Below the pieces are notes generated by a model. That model was not told the origin of the DNA and made no database searches. It worked only from the letters and a program-made list of their open reading frames with translations. Below, piece by piece: positions 1 to 11,648 of a DNA stretch of 64,000 nucleotides. The position numbers were made by a program, and so were the translations under genes. Positions within the stretch are counted from its first letter, which is position 1, and each line of letters opens with the position of its first letter. This stretch comes from Plantago ovata (taxonomy: Eukaryota > Streptophyta > Magnoliopsida > Lamiales > Plantaginaceae), in NCBI GenBank assembly GCA_028274465.1, contig CM051457.1, positions 96,595,982-96,659,981 on the forward strand, written 5' to 3'.

Positions 1-175
1 TTGGTGTACTAGCAACCTTGTTTTTTCTATAGGTGTCATGTATGTCAATTGACTTCAATAACTTTTCCATATAACCCAAATGTTTGTCTCCACTTGTAAT
101 TCTAGATGCATGTACACAAGAGCTAAGACATAAGGCAATGCAAAGGAAAATACAGATGCGGATTTGATTAAACAT
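1..175 (-). CDS. 5' part of a small secreted-protein gene, running off the left edge
   Basis: Reading leftwards from the ATG at 175 there is an open frame of 58 codons to the window edge. The first 24 or so residues look like a signal peptide: MFNQIR, then a hydrophobic core (ICIFLCIALCLSSC) ending near VHA-S. A hydrophilic stretch follows with GYMEKLLKSIDIHDTYRKN. A plant-type TATA box lies 55 bases upstream of the ATG, which supports a transcribed gene with a 5' UTR of roughly 25 bases. I do not recognise the family. It could be a precursor of a secreted peptide or the start of a larger secreted enzyme; the rest lies outside the window. Codon use and the absence of stops suggest a functional host gene. 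Confidence 0.6.
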   Translation of the reverse strand, partial: MFNQIRICIFLCIALCLSSCVHASRITSGDKHLGYMEKLLKSIDIHDTYRKNKVASTP

Positions 176-229
176 TTTTATAGTAAAAAGCTGGTATAGA
201 TGTATGATAATTTTCTTTCTGGAACTTCT

Positions 230-240
230 CTATTTATATA
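230..240 (-). promoter_or_regulatory. TATA box of the secreted-protein gene
   Basis: The minus strand reads TATATAAATAG, a near-ideal plant TATA box. It lies 55 bases before the ATG at 175, so transcription would start around 195-205. Confidence 0.6.
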
Positions 241-1141
241 GGTTGAGAGAAACACCAGAGTTCTAAGAATTAATTAGGTAAAATTTTGGGTACATAGTGA
301 ACCCTTTGACTTCACTATGCTAATAATTAATTAGCATATTACGTCCACGTTTTAATAGTAATTTTCTACTTTTTTCCTTTTGGTGTTAATAACAAGTCCA
401 AAAATGAAAGTTATTAATTCCACTCCCATATTCTTTATTCTTTATAGATTAAACATGTTACATAAAATTGCACATGCATTTGTGTTAAAATCTTTCATTT
501 GAATAATAAAAAACTTTCATATTTCAAATTAAAGTGTAAACTTTCAGATTTGAACACACAAGTAAACTTTCATATTTCAAATTTGAAGTTTCATATGTTT
601 AAGGTGGTAATGCATAAATATAAGTTGAAAAGTTCAAATCTTAAATATTGGACATGAAACCTTTAGAAAAAAAGAAAGCTAAAACATTGTACCTTCTAAC
701 TGTTTGAACGTCTAACACAATTGTTTGTTAGAAATTTTTTAATTTGCACCGAACCCTTTATATATCACATTTATAAACTTACACTTGAACCTTCATTTTA
801 TTCCAATGTATACACAAACACCAACTTTTTGTTTGAATACAATAACGATAATGGGTAACTATCAGGACCTATTATTTTGATGAGCAACATACACATTATA
901 AGCTATTTAATATAGTAATGCATGCTAAGTACTCTTAAGTTCTAATTATGATAATTGTAAAAGGGTAAGCTTGCGAAACTAGACTTAGTGACTTGTATAG
1001 GATGTTATGTTATAGTGACTTGTTTTTCTTGGAACAAGTCAACTCAAGATTTTTTTTCTCGAGAAAGCAATTTTTCGTAATGACCTAAAAAGACTTACAC
1101 ATAAGTCTCTCTGAAAAAAGAAGACCGAGTCTTATAAAGGC
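241..1141. other. AT-rich intergenic sequence upstream of the secreted-protein gene
   Basis: I see no coding frame, transposon end or RNA gene here. Repeated phrases such as 'aaactttcat atttcaaat' around 500-590 suggest a short degenerate local duplication. It probably includes the upstream regulatory region of the minus-strand gene. Confidence 0.5.
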
Positions 1142-1144
1142 TTA

Positions 1145-1805
1145 GACCACCCGCATCAGTGGTTTAAGGCTAAAGCCAGTTTAAGGGTTTAAACTGGCCT
1201 TAGCCGCGTTTAAGAAGTTTTCGCCCGCATCAGTCACTGCATAAACGCGGTTAAGGCCAGTTTAAGGCCTGCCACGTCATTTTTTTTTCAATTTTTTTTT
1301 TCCAGTTAATGTAAAGAAGAAGGAAGATTTGTCGTAAAGAATTTCATACGAAATCAAGTTAATAGATGGAAATCACAAATATATTACAACAAATATATTA
1401 CATTAAGTTGTACCAAATTTGGAGTGTTGAGAGTGTTTTGATTTTAATTAAGAAGGGAAAAATGAGTTGGAGAAGGTGTGAGCAAACATATCCAAGAGTG
1501 GTGTCTATTTATAGATCTCGAAAAGTTCTATCCGTTGGTAATTTTTATTTATTTTTAGCATTTGTATTTTAAAAGTTATGACCGTTTGAAATTTAAACGG
1601 AAAAAAAAAATTAAAAAACAGAAAAAAAAATTAAAAAAGGGTGGAGTCCACCTTAGTGGACTCCACGTGGCGTCAGCCTAGTGGCTGACGCCACTAAACG
1701 GGTCCGCGGTTAGTATAACCGCGGACCACGGTTAAACCGCGTTTTTGGGCCACTGAGCGTTTTATGCGGTTTAACCGTGCTTACCTCCTGCTGATGCGGG
1801 AGGTC
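1145..1805. mobile_element. PIF/Harbinger MITE (Tourist-like), 661 bp
   Basis: The ends are inverted repeats: GACCACCCGCATCAG at the left, and GACCTCCCGCATCAG as the reverse complement of the right end. They are flanked by TTA on both sides (1142-1144 and 1806-1808), the target-site duplication typical of PIF/Harbinger elements. The interior has further inverted repeats near both ends and no transposase. A 68-codon open frame at 1366-1572 has no recognisable domain and is probably fortuitous or a transposase-leader remnant. Confidence 0.85.
1641..1726. repeat. Three consecutive perfect hairpins in the MITE subterminal region
   Basis: Three perfect inverted repeats lie head to tail: arms of 11 bp at 1641-1651/1656-1666 with a 4-base loop, 12 bp at 1667-1678/1683-1694 with a 4-base loop, and 11 bp at 1702-1712/1716-1726 with a 3-base loop. 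The opposite end (1175-1210) also has a near-palindrome built on GCCAGTTTAAAC. They may be transposase-binding or replication-related structures. Confidence 0.85.
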
Positions 1806-1808
1806 TTA

Positions 1809-2597
1809 GGAAGATAAGAGGACAAAGCAAGTAAAGTAGAAAAACTACTTTTGCTCTCCGAAAGAAATTGGCAATAAATTGCTCAGCACGCTGAGTTACT
1901 AGTTTCCACAAGTAGCTCACTGAATGCTTTTTCACTATTTGTATCTCTGAAGAACAAATAAGGAGAACACACTATATAGTAAAATGCATTTAATGCATCT
2001 GAGTACTTAGATCTTCTTTTTAAGAAGAAGTCACGAAAGCTTAAGAAACTATTTGAACGGTGAAAGTGGCATTTTCAGAGATTTGACCAATGAATTCAAA
2101 ACTCAAACGACACTATTTGTCACTATTTTGAAATACACACCATTAACACCAACAACTTGAAATCACAATTCAAGCTCTCCGAAAGCCTATTTCAGTTGCG
2201 GCCAAATTCCTCCATGATCTAAGTCATAGAAACATAATCTGGTAATTAAGGTTTTGACCCCCGAATTGGGTCGATCGTCCCCAAACGGCGTACGATTCGT
2301 TCCAATCCGCTGTGGGAACGCCAGCCGTCCCAATAACGCAAAAGAAGGATGAGGTATATCGTCAACTACGACATGGTGGCAGCGTTTGTTTCCCGACAAG
2401 TCTTCAAGATCCACGACAAGTTTGACATGTTTCTGTATGGATTCATGTGGTAAATTTGAATCGACGGTTGAGATTGGGGGAGAATAGAAGCGATGGTGTT
2501 GTTGGGAGCGGGGAAATGAAGGGCCGGTGATTTTGGTCTTTTGCAATCGGAGGAGAAGACAAAAAAGTACAATGGTGTTGGAGTATTAAAGTATTAG
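1809..2597. other. Unassigned sequence between MITE and LINE
   Basis: A minus-strand frame of 119 codons at 2187-2546 is open but matches no domain I recognise (it contains KLVVDLEDLSGNKRCHHVVVDD). It could be a retroelement leader or a gene fragment. Nothing else can be supported here. Confidence 0.3.
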
Positions 2598-4700
2598 TTT
2601 CTTTTTTTTTTTTTTTTGGAAGCAGCAAAATTTTATTGATCATAAAAAAAAACTGATACAACAAACAACTTTACATCATAAAGTGCATAAGAAGTGCACA
2701 ACAAAACCACCACCCATAAGCAAACCTATCACCAAGAGAAGTATAAAAGCATGTTCGAAATTCAAACCCGTTAGTAGTCGTATCAACACTTAACCACCCC
2801 GTTCTTCTAGTACGTCATCCTACTAGCAAGATGCCAAGAATCGAGGGGTGACGAAAAGAGCCACCAATTCTAGTTAAGTCCAACGGATGGGAATATCTTT
2901 CGTTGCAAGTATAGACTACTTAGCAAGAAAACGAAAAATGATGACCTCCATTCGGATACGAACTACTCACAGATAAGAAAGTGACACATGATATCCCTCA
3001 CTCAGTAAAGGAAAACTCACAGATAGAGTAATACAACCCAAACCTGAAAATAGGCACACAGCTACAAAAAAGCAGTAGCATCCCACAACAAGCAGCATAC
3101 CACCAATAATAGAACAGGTAACTGTGCCCCTCAACCTGACCTCACAAGCAACATCTAAGGTGGTTTCCAACACTGATCAGGGTAAAGCCACCAGTCAACC
3201 AAACTAATACCACCCTTAATTCCATCCTTGTTGCGCAACCAATGCCACATATTAATTCTGATTCGATCGACAATGTCATTAGTAGAAAAAATCATACCTT
3301 TGAACGCCGAATCGTTTCTCCCCTTCCATAAACACCAAAGTGTACACTGGATTAAGGTAGCAAACAACATCTCTTCACTTTGGCTAGACTCCAGAACCTT
3401 CCCATTTAAAATATCAGCCACCGAATTGCAAGATCTTCTACCAACACCTATCCAAATCGCCACTTCATCCCAAACTCTTTTAACAAACTGACAAGAATAA
3501 AACAGATGATAAGCATTTTCCTCTTCCTCTTGGCAGAATTTACACAAAGCAATAGTGTCACTGTGTATGATGTTTCTCTTTTTCAGATTGTCAATAGTAG
3601 GAAGCCGATTCCACGCTAATTTCCAAGCAAAACCGTTAACCTTTAAAGGCACCATCCTAACCCATATCCTCCTTTTCCAGTCCACACCCACCTCCGCAAT
3701 GTTTTCCGACTCAGCAACTTCCAGATCACTCAATTGTAAAGCATAACCTGACCGGGTAGTATAGCGACCTTCGCTACCAAAAGGCCATTCCCAATAATCC
3801 TCCGCTGTAGACAAAACAAAGTTAAAACTCCTGCAAAAATTCATTAGTTCGACAACAAGAGCATACTCCCAAGAAGATAAAGCTCTATACCAATCCCAAA
3901 TAAAACCATTCCCAACCCTTTCAAAGACCGAAAAATCTTTATTTTTTTCAATTGCAAAAGGACGCGGGAACTTTTCTTTCAAGAAAATACCTTTCCCCAA
4001 CCACGGTTCCTCCCAAAATAAGGTCCCCTTACCCGACTCAATATGTTTAAATAAATTATTCACAAACCAAGGAGTCGAAGCTACCTTAAGAACCAGATTT
4101 TTCCACCACAAGGACCACCCCCGACAAGCCCCTTTACCTTCTTTCACTCTACAAATGCAATCCCAAATACCCCCATACTTAGAGTTAATCACAAGGACCC
4201 ATAAGGAACTAGACTCAACAAGCAGACTCCAAACCCATTTACCCAACAAAGAGAGGTTAAACAATCTTAAGTTCTTAACTCCTAGACCACCCGACTCTTT
4301 TGACAAACACACCTTATCCCAACTAACACAAGCAACCTTATTCCCCCCTCACTAGAAGCACCCCAAAGGAAATTTCTTTGGAGGGAAGGTCATGAATAAT
4401 AGATGAAGGTGCAAGAAAGAAAGATAGAAAGTACAGTGGTATGGATCCAAGAACCGATTTAAGTAAGGTAATTCGGCCACCGAAAGATAAAACTTTATCT
4501 GACCAACGACCCAGCCTCTTCTCAACTTTGTCAACAACCCCTTTCCACAATTTAGTGCCATATTCTCTATCACCAATCGGTAAACCGAAATAAATAAAAG
4601 AAAGAACACCAATCTTGCAATTAAGTTTCTTTTGTTTAATGATACTGCCAAAGCAGTTTTGATAATGCCAAATAAATTTATCATATATGTTTGACAACTC
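2598..4700 (-). mobile_element. 5'-truncated LINE (L1-type) retrotransposon
   Basis: On the minus strand the element ends in a poly(A) tail (poly-T at about 2602-2619 on the plus strand), preceded by a 3' UTR of roughly 0.5 kb and the C-terminal part of a LINE reverse transcriptase. The 5' end is cut around 4700, as is usual for LINE insertions. TATTAGT occurs at 2592-2598 and again at 4701-4707 and is a possible 7-bp target duplication, though the match is short. Confidence 0.8.
3155..4697 (-). pseudogene. LINE reverse transcriptase, C-terminal part (RT end plus zf-RVT)
   Basis: Two frames join with one frameshift near 4340-4370. The upstream frame has the end of the RT domain (YFGLPIGDREYGTKLWKGVV, then WSDKVLSFGGRITLLKSVL). 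The downstream 385-codon frame begins with CLSKESGGLGVKNL and contains the zf-RVT zinc domain (VPLKVNGFAWKLAWNRLPT, LCKFCQEEEENAYHLFYSC, VWDEVAIWIG). The endonuclease and the RT palm motif are missing because of 5' truncation, so it cannot be active. Confidence 0.85.
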
Positions 4701-4739
4701 TATTAGTCAAACTCAATTATGATTCTCCTTCCCTAGTTA

Positions 4740-6680
4740 CTACACCCAAAATAAGAAAGTTACGATTTTAATTCGGATATGCCATAACTCTCCCAAAATC
4801 AAATGGCGGATTGGCGGAACACAAAGTATTAAATTGCACTTCAAATCAACATGCAAATTTATTTTTTTAATTCAGCCCCTAAAACTTTTGAAATGTTATT
4901 ATTTACTTGTTAAACGTGGTATTTCCCATTAAAATATTTTCATAATTTAGTAAAGATTTTCGCACACTCATTAATACAAATAAATTAAAAAATATTCTCT
5001 TAGAAGTTACACACTTTATTTTTATTAAGTTTTGGGCCCATTTTTTTTTAGGGGTCAATTAGAACACCTAATAACAGAATAGGCCCCATTAGATTTTTAA
5101 TTACAGATTAGGGGTCGAATTTGACCAAACCAGGCTTAATTCGCCTATCCAAATTTCCATTTCTGAACAACCAAACAAGCCTTACCAAGAGGCCCAAAAT
5201 GTAATTGTATCATTTTCTTTTTATTTTTGCGTTCTTTTTTTTTCTTTTTCTTTTTCTTTTTTTGTATCAACAATAAAGCTATTTTTTCCTACCAAATTTT
5301 ATTTTAAAAAACAAATGAAAATTTTGAAATATAAATATATTATAAATACAAAATTATTCTAGATCAAACCCTAATAAAATTTATATTTCAAAATATGTCC
5401 CAACATTATTGTTTAAACAAAATCAACATTTGTTCTTTATTCTTGGGTTTCTTTTTCCTTTTATATTTTTCTTTTTTCTTTTTTTTTTTTCCTTTTTCTT
5501 TCTTCAAAAGCTCCGACACCGGAGCTTGCAAGGCTTCGACTAGAGCATGCACAACTCCAGCTCGGAGCTTGCAATGCTTCGACTATAGAAGCTGGAGCGT
5601 GTAAGCTCCAGATTCGATCTGGAGCTTACAACTATAATCAGAGTTTCGCAAAGCTCCGCTACCGGAGCTTTTGGAGAAGAAGAAGAGAAAAAAGAAAAAG
5701 AAATTAAAAAAAGAAAAATATAAAAGGAAAAAGGAAAAAGGAAAAATAAAAAATATTGATCTTTTTTTTGAAAATAATGTTGGGACATGTTTTGAAATAT
5801 AAATTTTGTTGGTGTATGATTTACAATAATTTAGTATTTACAATAATTTTACATTTAAAATTTTGATTTTTTTTTAAATAACATTTTGTAGGAAACAAGT
5901 TATTGTTGACAAAAAGAAGAAAAAAAAAGAATAAAGGAAAAGAAAGAAAAGAAAAATATAATCGAAAAATAATAAAGTTAGTGTTCAAATACAATTACAT
6001 TTTAGGTATCACCTTACTATTGAGTTAAGACCTTGTTTGTTTTGTCCAAATGAGCTGATGGCATTGTTGTAAATATGTGTTGGTCAACACAAAAAACCCA
6101 TATTATGGCCTAATATGTAATTGTTGGTCTAATGGGGCCTATTATGTTATTAGGTGTCCTAACTAGCCCCTAAAGTGATATAAACCCTTAATTTTTTATA
6201 GTCGACAAACCCACAAATCGATTATTATTTATAACATTAAATAATTAAAAAATATTATCATAAAAAGTATAATTATTATAATATTATAATATAATTTAAC
6301 AATTATTGTCTTATTATTTTAAAATTTTAATTATAGTATAAAATTTTAAAAAAATAAATAAAAATAAGGTGTGCTACATTAAAGAGGGAAAATAAGTTAA
6401 ATATGTTGCCAACCAAATTTGTGTTCCCTTAATCTATATCTTTCAAGAGCCTATTTTTTTAATTGTATCAATGAGTGTTTGAAATCTTTACTAAATTATA
6501 AAACTATTTTAAGGGGCAATACCATGTTTAAGAGGTCAACAATAACATTTTAAAAGTACTAGGGACCTAATGAAAAATATATTTGCATAATGATTATAAT
6601 GATTTGAAGTGCAATTTACCCTTTTTATTCCGTCATTTGACGTTGGAGAGTGAGTGTGTATGACATATTACATACTTAAC
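4740..6680. repeat. Large imperfect foldback (inverted repeat) of about 1.9 kb
   Basis: The left arm (about 4740-5540) reappears in reverse complement as the right arm (about 5640-6680). Matching landmarks are the 'aatttagtaaagattt' block near 4940 with its reverse complement near 6485, the GGCCCCATTAG block near 5083 with its counterpart near 6141, and 'atgtcccaacattat' near 5394 with its counterpart near 5775. The centre has hairpins on AAGCTCC...GGAGCTT. The inner arms are long polypyrimidine and polypurine tracts. The right arm carries an extra AT-rich segment near 6190-6370. No coding capacity is seen. It is probably a foldback transposon of unknown superfamily. Confidence 0.75.
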
Positions 6681-6692
6681 TTGATTATTTTT

Positions 6693-7397
6693 AGGGCAAA
6701 TAACGTACAGTAGCCTCGTTAGATTTTTTTATTACGGATTTCTCCCTATTAGACTTTATATTACGTCGACCCCCTGTTAGAAAAGTTTAATTACATCTAA
6801 CCCAGCGACCTTGACTTTTCGCGAACTAAAACCTGGAAAAATACCATTTTGCCCTAGTTTGAAAATCTGATTTTTTCCAGAGCCAAACAGCTTCAACTTT
6901 TAGTAATCGCACATTTAACTCTAAACTTTTCGTTTTTACAAAATTAACTATAAATTATTTAAAATAAACCCACATAACTTATTTATATTTCAAAACAAAC
7001 TTAAAATTATTCAAAAAGAAACTCCAAACAAATTTTTAATCCAAAAACAACTCCATTTTCTTTTTTTTTTCTCTCTTTTACTTTTTTTTTTTTTCATTTT
7101 TCTGTCATCTTCTTCAAATTTCCGGTACCGGAATTTTTTTTAATCTCCTTCTTCACAACTCCTGTACCGGAATTATTCCGGTACCGGAGTTGTGAAGAAG
7201 GAGATTAAAAAAAAATTGAAAGAAAAAAGAAAAAAGAAAAATTATTGGTAAGGCCATGTTTGGAAACAAGAAAAAAAAAATTGTTTTTTAAGTTGGTCAA
7301 ACATTTTGGGAAAAATTGTGCTAGATGTAATTCTGAAACTAGCAAGGAGAAAAATGAAAAGTGGGCTTGTAACCGGGGGAGTCTGAGTAATTTTCTC
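6693..7397. mobile_element. Small palindrome-centred element, probably MULE-type
   Basis: It starts GGGCAAATAAC, and its right end in reverse complement starts with a similar GAAAATTACTCAGA. The flanks are ATTATTTTT (6684-6692) and ATTATTTTA (7398-7406), an 8-of-9 target duplication. The centre (7142-7206) is a palindrome with arms of about 31 bp and one mismatch, containing CCGGTACCGGA. Polypyrimidine and polypurine tracts flank the centre as in the preceding foldback, which suggests a shared family. No open frame of note. Confidence 0.55.
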
Positions 7398-7406
7398 ATT
7401 ATTTTA

Positions 7407-7688
7407 TTAATATCAATGAAGTAAGGACGGATAATCATAATAGAGTTTGATTAATCAAATTACCAAAAATAATGACGAATTGTATTGGCATTAGCAAAAC
7501 TGTTTTGGCAATATCATTACCCGTTTATTTTTTATAATAACATATACATATGTTAATGGACATAGTAAATGTTATTAGTTGCATTTCGCATAAATTTTGT
7601 CTCTACCTATTCCGAAAATCCACATTATATCAAAAGAATAAATATAAAGCTAACTATACCTGATTTCGACCCGAGCCATCTCTCGAAC
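7407..7688. other. AT-rich spacer, insertion site of the giant MULE
   Basis: No gene or element end is seen. The phrase 'gatttcgacccga' just before the MULE insertion recurs just after it (near 49982), so the element landed in a locally repetitive target. Confidence 0.4.
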
Positions 7689-8021
7689 GAGTATACCTAG
7701 TGGCGGAGCTAGGCCGGGTCCAGTGGTGCACTGGACCCCACTGAAATTTTGCATAATACTGTAATATGGATATAGTAGTACTGATATAAGAGTTGTGTGT
7801 CTTTGGTGGTTTTGTCTTTACACTTTTTACCCACAAGACTCAGGTTCAACACTTGTGCCAAAGTACAAACAATTTAATCCTTCTTCCATTTTTCTTTATT
7901 TTTTTTCTTCTTTCATCCCCAATCACTTTTTTTGAATGACCTCTTTTCTTTAATTTTTTTCATTTTAATTTTCCAGCATTAATTGTCTAGTTCATTATTT
8001 TTTTCAATTTAAATCTAGATG

Positions 8022-8273
8022 TGTTGGTGTTAAAATATGTCAAGTCCACATGTACGAACTGGAGCGGTCTAAGAGCGCGACAAGGCATCAAGGGCCGTCC
8101 CTCAAGGGGCACGACCACACCCAAGTATGTCACTTGAGTGTGGCTCGACCAACATACGGTCCGACCATCACTGTGAGTCCGACCCTGAAGATAAGCTCAC
8201 TACAAGGACAAAGCAGCTGCGGGCTCGAGGAGCATCTCTAGGGCTCGAGGAGGACCTTACGTCAAGGTGACAC
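8022..8273 (+). mobile_element. Fragment of a Retand/Tat-like gypsy LTR
   Basis: The fragment begins TGTTGGTGTTAAAATATG and is colinear, on the opposite strand, with the start of the LTR at 54429-55029 (shared blocks include the gagcggtctaagagcgcgac region and the gctcgaggagcatctc region). It is cut after 252 bases by the gypsy LTR starting at 8274. The flank on its left is not a polypurine tract, so it is not the 3' LTR of a neighbouring full element. Confidence 0.8.
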
Positions 8274-9832
8274 TGTAATATCCCGTATTTTTTTTAATTT
8301 AATTTATTAATTTTTAGTTTGTATATTTAATTATTTATCTTGATAATTTAATTATTACTATTTAACTGTCTCCGTTCTTTTCTACGAATTTAGAAAGTCA
8401 ATTCGATTAGTTTTGATTCGCGTTCTTCGTTTTAGCTACGTCGCTCACAAAAAATCTGATAAGTCCTTTCTTTGTTATAAACTTCTATTTCTTGAATTAT
8501 AGCATTTAGTATTATCATTCTCTTGCAGTAATTGTATACACTCAAAATCTGCTAATTACAACCCTAATCATCCCATAATTCCAAACAATCCTCTACCCAA
8601 TGCCGCCGCCACCATAACATCATCAACCTCTGCCTACATCAACCATCACACAGTACCTAATCCTAATCCAGAGGAATGATATTTTATCATCAATCACATA
8701 TGAGTACAGGAGCCATGGCTCACGTAAAGAATGGTCCTTAGCCAACTCTCCGGTTTCGCAACCTAACATCATCGAAGGTCAACCACATCACATTTTGTTC
8801 TGACCGTTGAGATCCTTGTTTGATGCAAAGCAGTTTGATATATATCACAGTCCATATCTTCCACTGTACAGCTGTTGCGGTCCAGATCGTGTAGAGATCA
8901 ATCTGCGGTCTTTGAGATCTTGTTACGTAAGTTTATCGCCTCCCTGCTCGTATCTCCTTTGTTAACCATCCTAAATTCTCGGATTTTACATCCACACGTT
9001 CCTCCTTCTATGTAGATCAGTTATGTATGTTGAAATGTCGGATTTGATTGAGTCTCAGTCCCTGAATTTGGTCTGGAACAGATTCTGTCCAGACATCAAT
9101 TTATTCGCGATGGTGAGTTCGTCAGCCTTTATCTCCCTCATTTTATTTCCGTTTAATACGAATCTTATATTCATGCGTACCTCTCTCAGTGTAGGTTATC
9201 ATAGGATTTTGAATGATTGAATTCCAGTGAGTTTAGAGCCCTGCATTCCACTTGTAACAGACGCTGCTCGAGTAGAAAACTGTTGTTGCAGAGTAAGTTC
9301 ATTGTCTCGCTTCTCCTTCATTATCCATCCGAATTTCTTGTGTTTTATATATACACGTTCCTATATCTATGTAGATCATTTTAATATCTTCAACTGCCCT
9401 ATTTGGTTGAGTTTTGAGCCCTGTATTCGCCATCGAATAGGTGTTGTTCGAGCAGAAAGCTTTGTGCGCATGGTATTTTCACGGCCTTGTATATGCTCCG
9501 TTATCCTGTGGAATTTCTTGTGTTATATATCCACGTGTTCCACCCCTCGTGTAGATCGCATTAGAGTCATAAAGATTTCTAAATGATTGAGTTTATGTCT
9601 CAGAATCAGTCTCTGATCAGGAGATCTCCCAACAGAAAAACTAGTCACACGGGTGAGTTTGTCACCTTCTTTCACCTTACTCTTGCAACGAAATCTCTCT
9701 GTGATTGTCCTAATGTATTCCTCGTATTCTGGTGATTACTTAGAAACTGGTTTTGTGAATTTCGGAGCAACAACGAACCGGTACGATCACTCCGAAGATC
9801 TCTAGTGCTATTTCTGGTCCGTTGAGCAATAT

Positions 9833-10809
9833 TAGGGTTGTGCATGGTGCGGATCGGATCAAATCCGATCCGAATTTCGCATTAATCCGATCCGAAAATG
9901 CTGGATTTGCTCGATTCGAAATCCGATCCGAAGTTTCGGATCGGATTTCGGATTAATCCGAAAATAATCGGATCGGTTCGGATTAATCCGAATAATCCGA
10001 CAATTATAATTATAATTTTATTTTCTTTCTACATTTTTTATAAATGGAGGAGAAGATATAGAAATTTTTACAAAGATCAACAAGATTAAACTTGTACATA
10101 CATCAAACCAATTTAACATGATCCATGATACACTAAATCAATTTAACACCAAAAGATGAGATTACATTTCCAATAAGTCCACACCATAACAATCACTATT
10201 TCTCAAAATATTGCCCAGATTGCCCATCGTTAGTATGACGCTTCATGAAGTCTTTACTCTTTAGTAATTCCTAGCTGAAATCATCCAGATGCAAATATTC
10301 AGCCTAGGAATTGATTAAGTATCTGCTTCAATAATCCTTGAAACAACGGGAAGAAGAGGAGGAGGAGGAGAAATCCAAGAGCTTAGACATACCTGAATTT
10401 AATTGACGAATCGCGTGCAATGATATGGAAGACCAGAACAAAACGGAAATGCGTATTGTGATTTGAGAGAGGAAGGCAATGGATGATTTGATGGAAAAGA
10501 TAAGAGATGAGAGAGAGATGAAAGAAAGAAAGATGGATTGTGCGGCTAGATAGAAATGGGATTAGGGTTAGAGAGGAAAAGCTACATGGCCACATGGGTA
10601 CTTAATATAATTTTTTTTATTAAGCTATTTATGATCGGATCGGATTAATCCGATAATCCGCGGATTTTAATCCGATCCGATCCGAAAACCGAAAATGGCA
10701 AATCTAGTGATCCGCAATACGAACCGAAATTACTGGATCGGATTGGTTCGGATCGATTTTGCGGATTTTCGGATCGATTTTTCGGTTTCGGTTTTTATGC
10801 ACAGCCCTA
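9833..10809. mobile_element. Non-autonomous hAT element inside the 5' LTR
   Basis: The ends are TAGGGTTGTGCATGG and, in reverse complement, TAGGGCTGTGCATAA. The 8-bp direct repeat AGCAATAT flanks it (9825-9832, 10810-10817), and the undisturbed site, with a single AGCAATAT, is visible in the 3' LTR near 16226. Both subterminal regions are packed with ATCCGATCCGA-type repeats in both orientations, typical of transposase-binding arrays. The centre (10080-10600) is unrelated unique sequence without a recognisable protein. Confidence 0.9.
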
Positions 10810-11648
10810 AGCAATATAGTAGTTTGTGAGCAATTGACCTTATTAAGATATTGAATTGCATGAGAAGCATTATAAGCTGATTGTTCACCCCTAAGCTACT
10901 GTTTTTAAAACTACAAGGAAGTTATGTGTTAACTGTTTACTGTATTACTGTACTTATTCTCTGTTATGCTTTATATGTATACCTACATGTATGAAATTTT
11001 CATAAGTATAATCACACTTTTGAAATACTATGCATGACTATATTATGACACATAACTTTTCTATACTATATTACTTACATGCCACTATTTGTTGGTTTTA
11101 CTGCTTGTTCAACTGACTATTGATTTCTTATCTGTCAATTGTTTTCTAAAACCCTCCCGGTTTCCCGAGCATTGTATAATCGTTATTATGTATGTTGTTC
11201 GATATGTTGCTTGCTTTGACTGCTCTGTTTGTTTCTCGGTTCTCCGAGCACTTCTATCTGTCTCTCGGTTCTCTGAGCACTGCTACCGTTAACTGTTTGA
11301 CCGGTCGATTAGGTTGATGATTTGGTAGACTTGGGTAGTGTTGACTATCAGGTTTACTTATGAGTCGCCTAGTCTAATCCCTTAAGATGCGAGGCAGAAG
11401 AAGCCGAGGTCTATTTGGGTCGTAGGACTTTTCCTGATGTACACAGGACACTGTACTGGCTAGAACTGATCTTTCTAGACGGGGTGATAAGGTCTATTGG
11501 GAGTAGGAGCAATAAGGTGGGTTGCACAAACGAATACTGTTCCGCTCCGTTATTGTTTAATTGTCTGAATTGTTTTGTCTGCTTTTCTATTTGTCTGCGT
11601 GATTGTGTGTTTACTGTCTATTGTTTCTGAAAAGCGTATTTTTTGTTT

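Noticed and set aside
2187-2546. 119-codon minus frame as a real gene
   Set aside because: No domain, no promoter and a LINE insertion at its 5' side; kept only as unassigned sequence.
3228-3746. Plus-strand open frames across the LINE
   Set aside because: They are antisense shadows of the zf-RVT coding frame.
8830-9590. Open frames repeated at 9023-9586 and 15209-15986 as a possible gene pair
   Set aside because: They lie in the two LTR copies of the non-autonomous gypsy element and match because the LTRs match; no domain is present.
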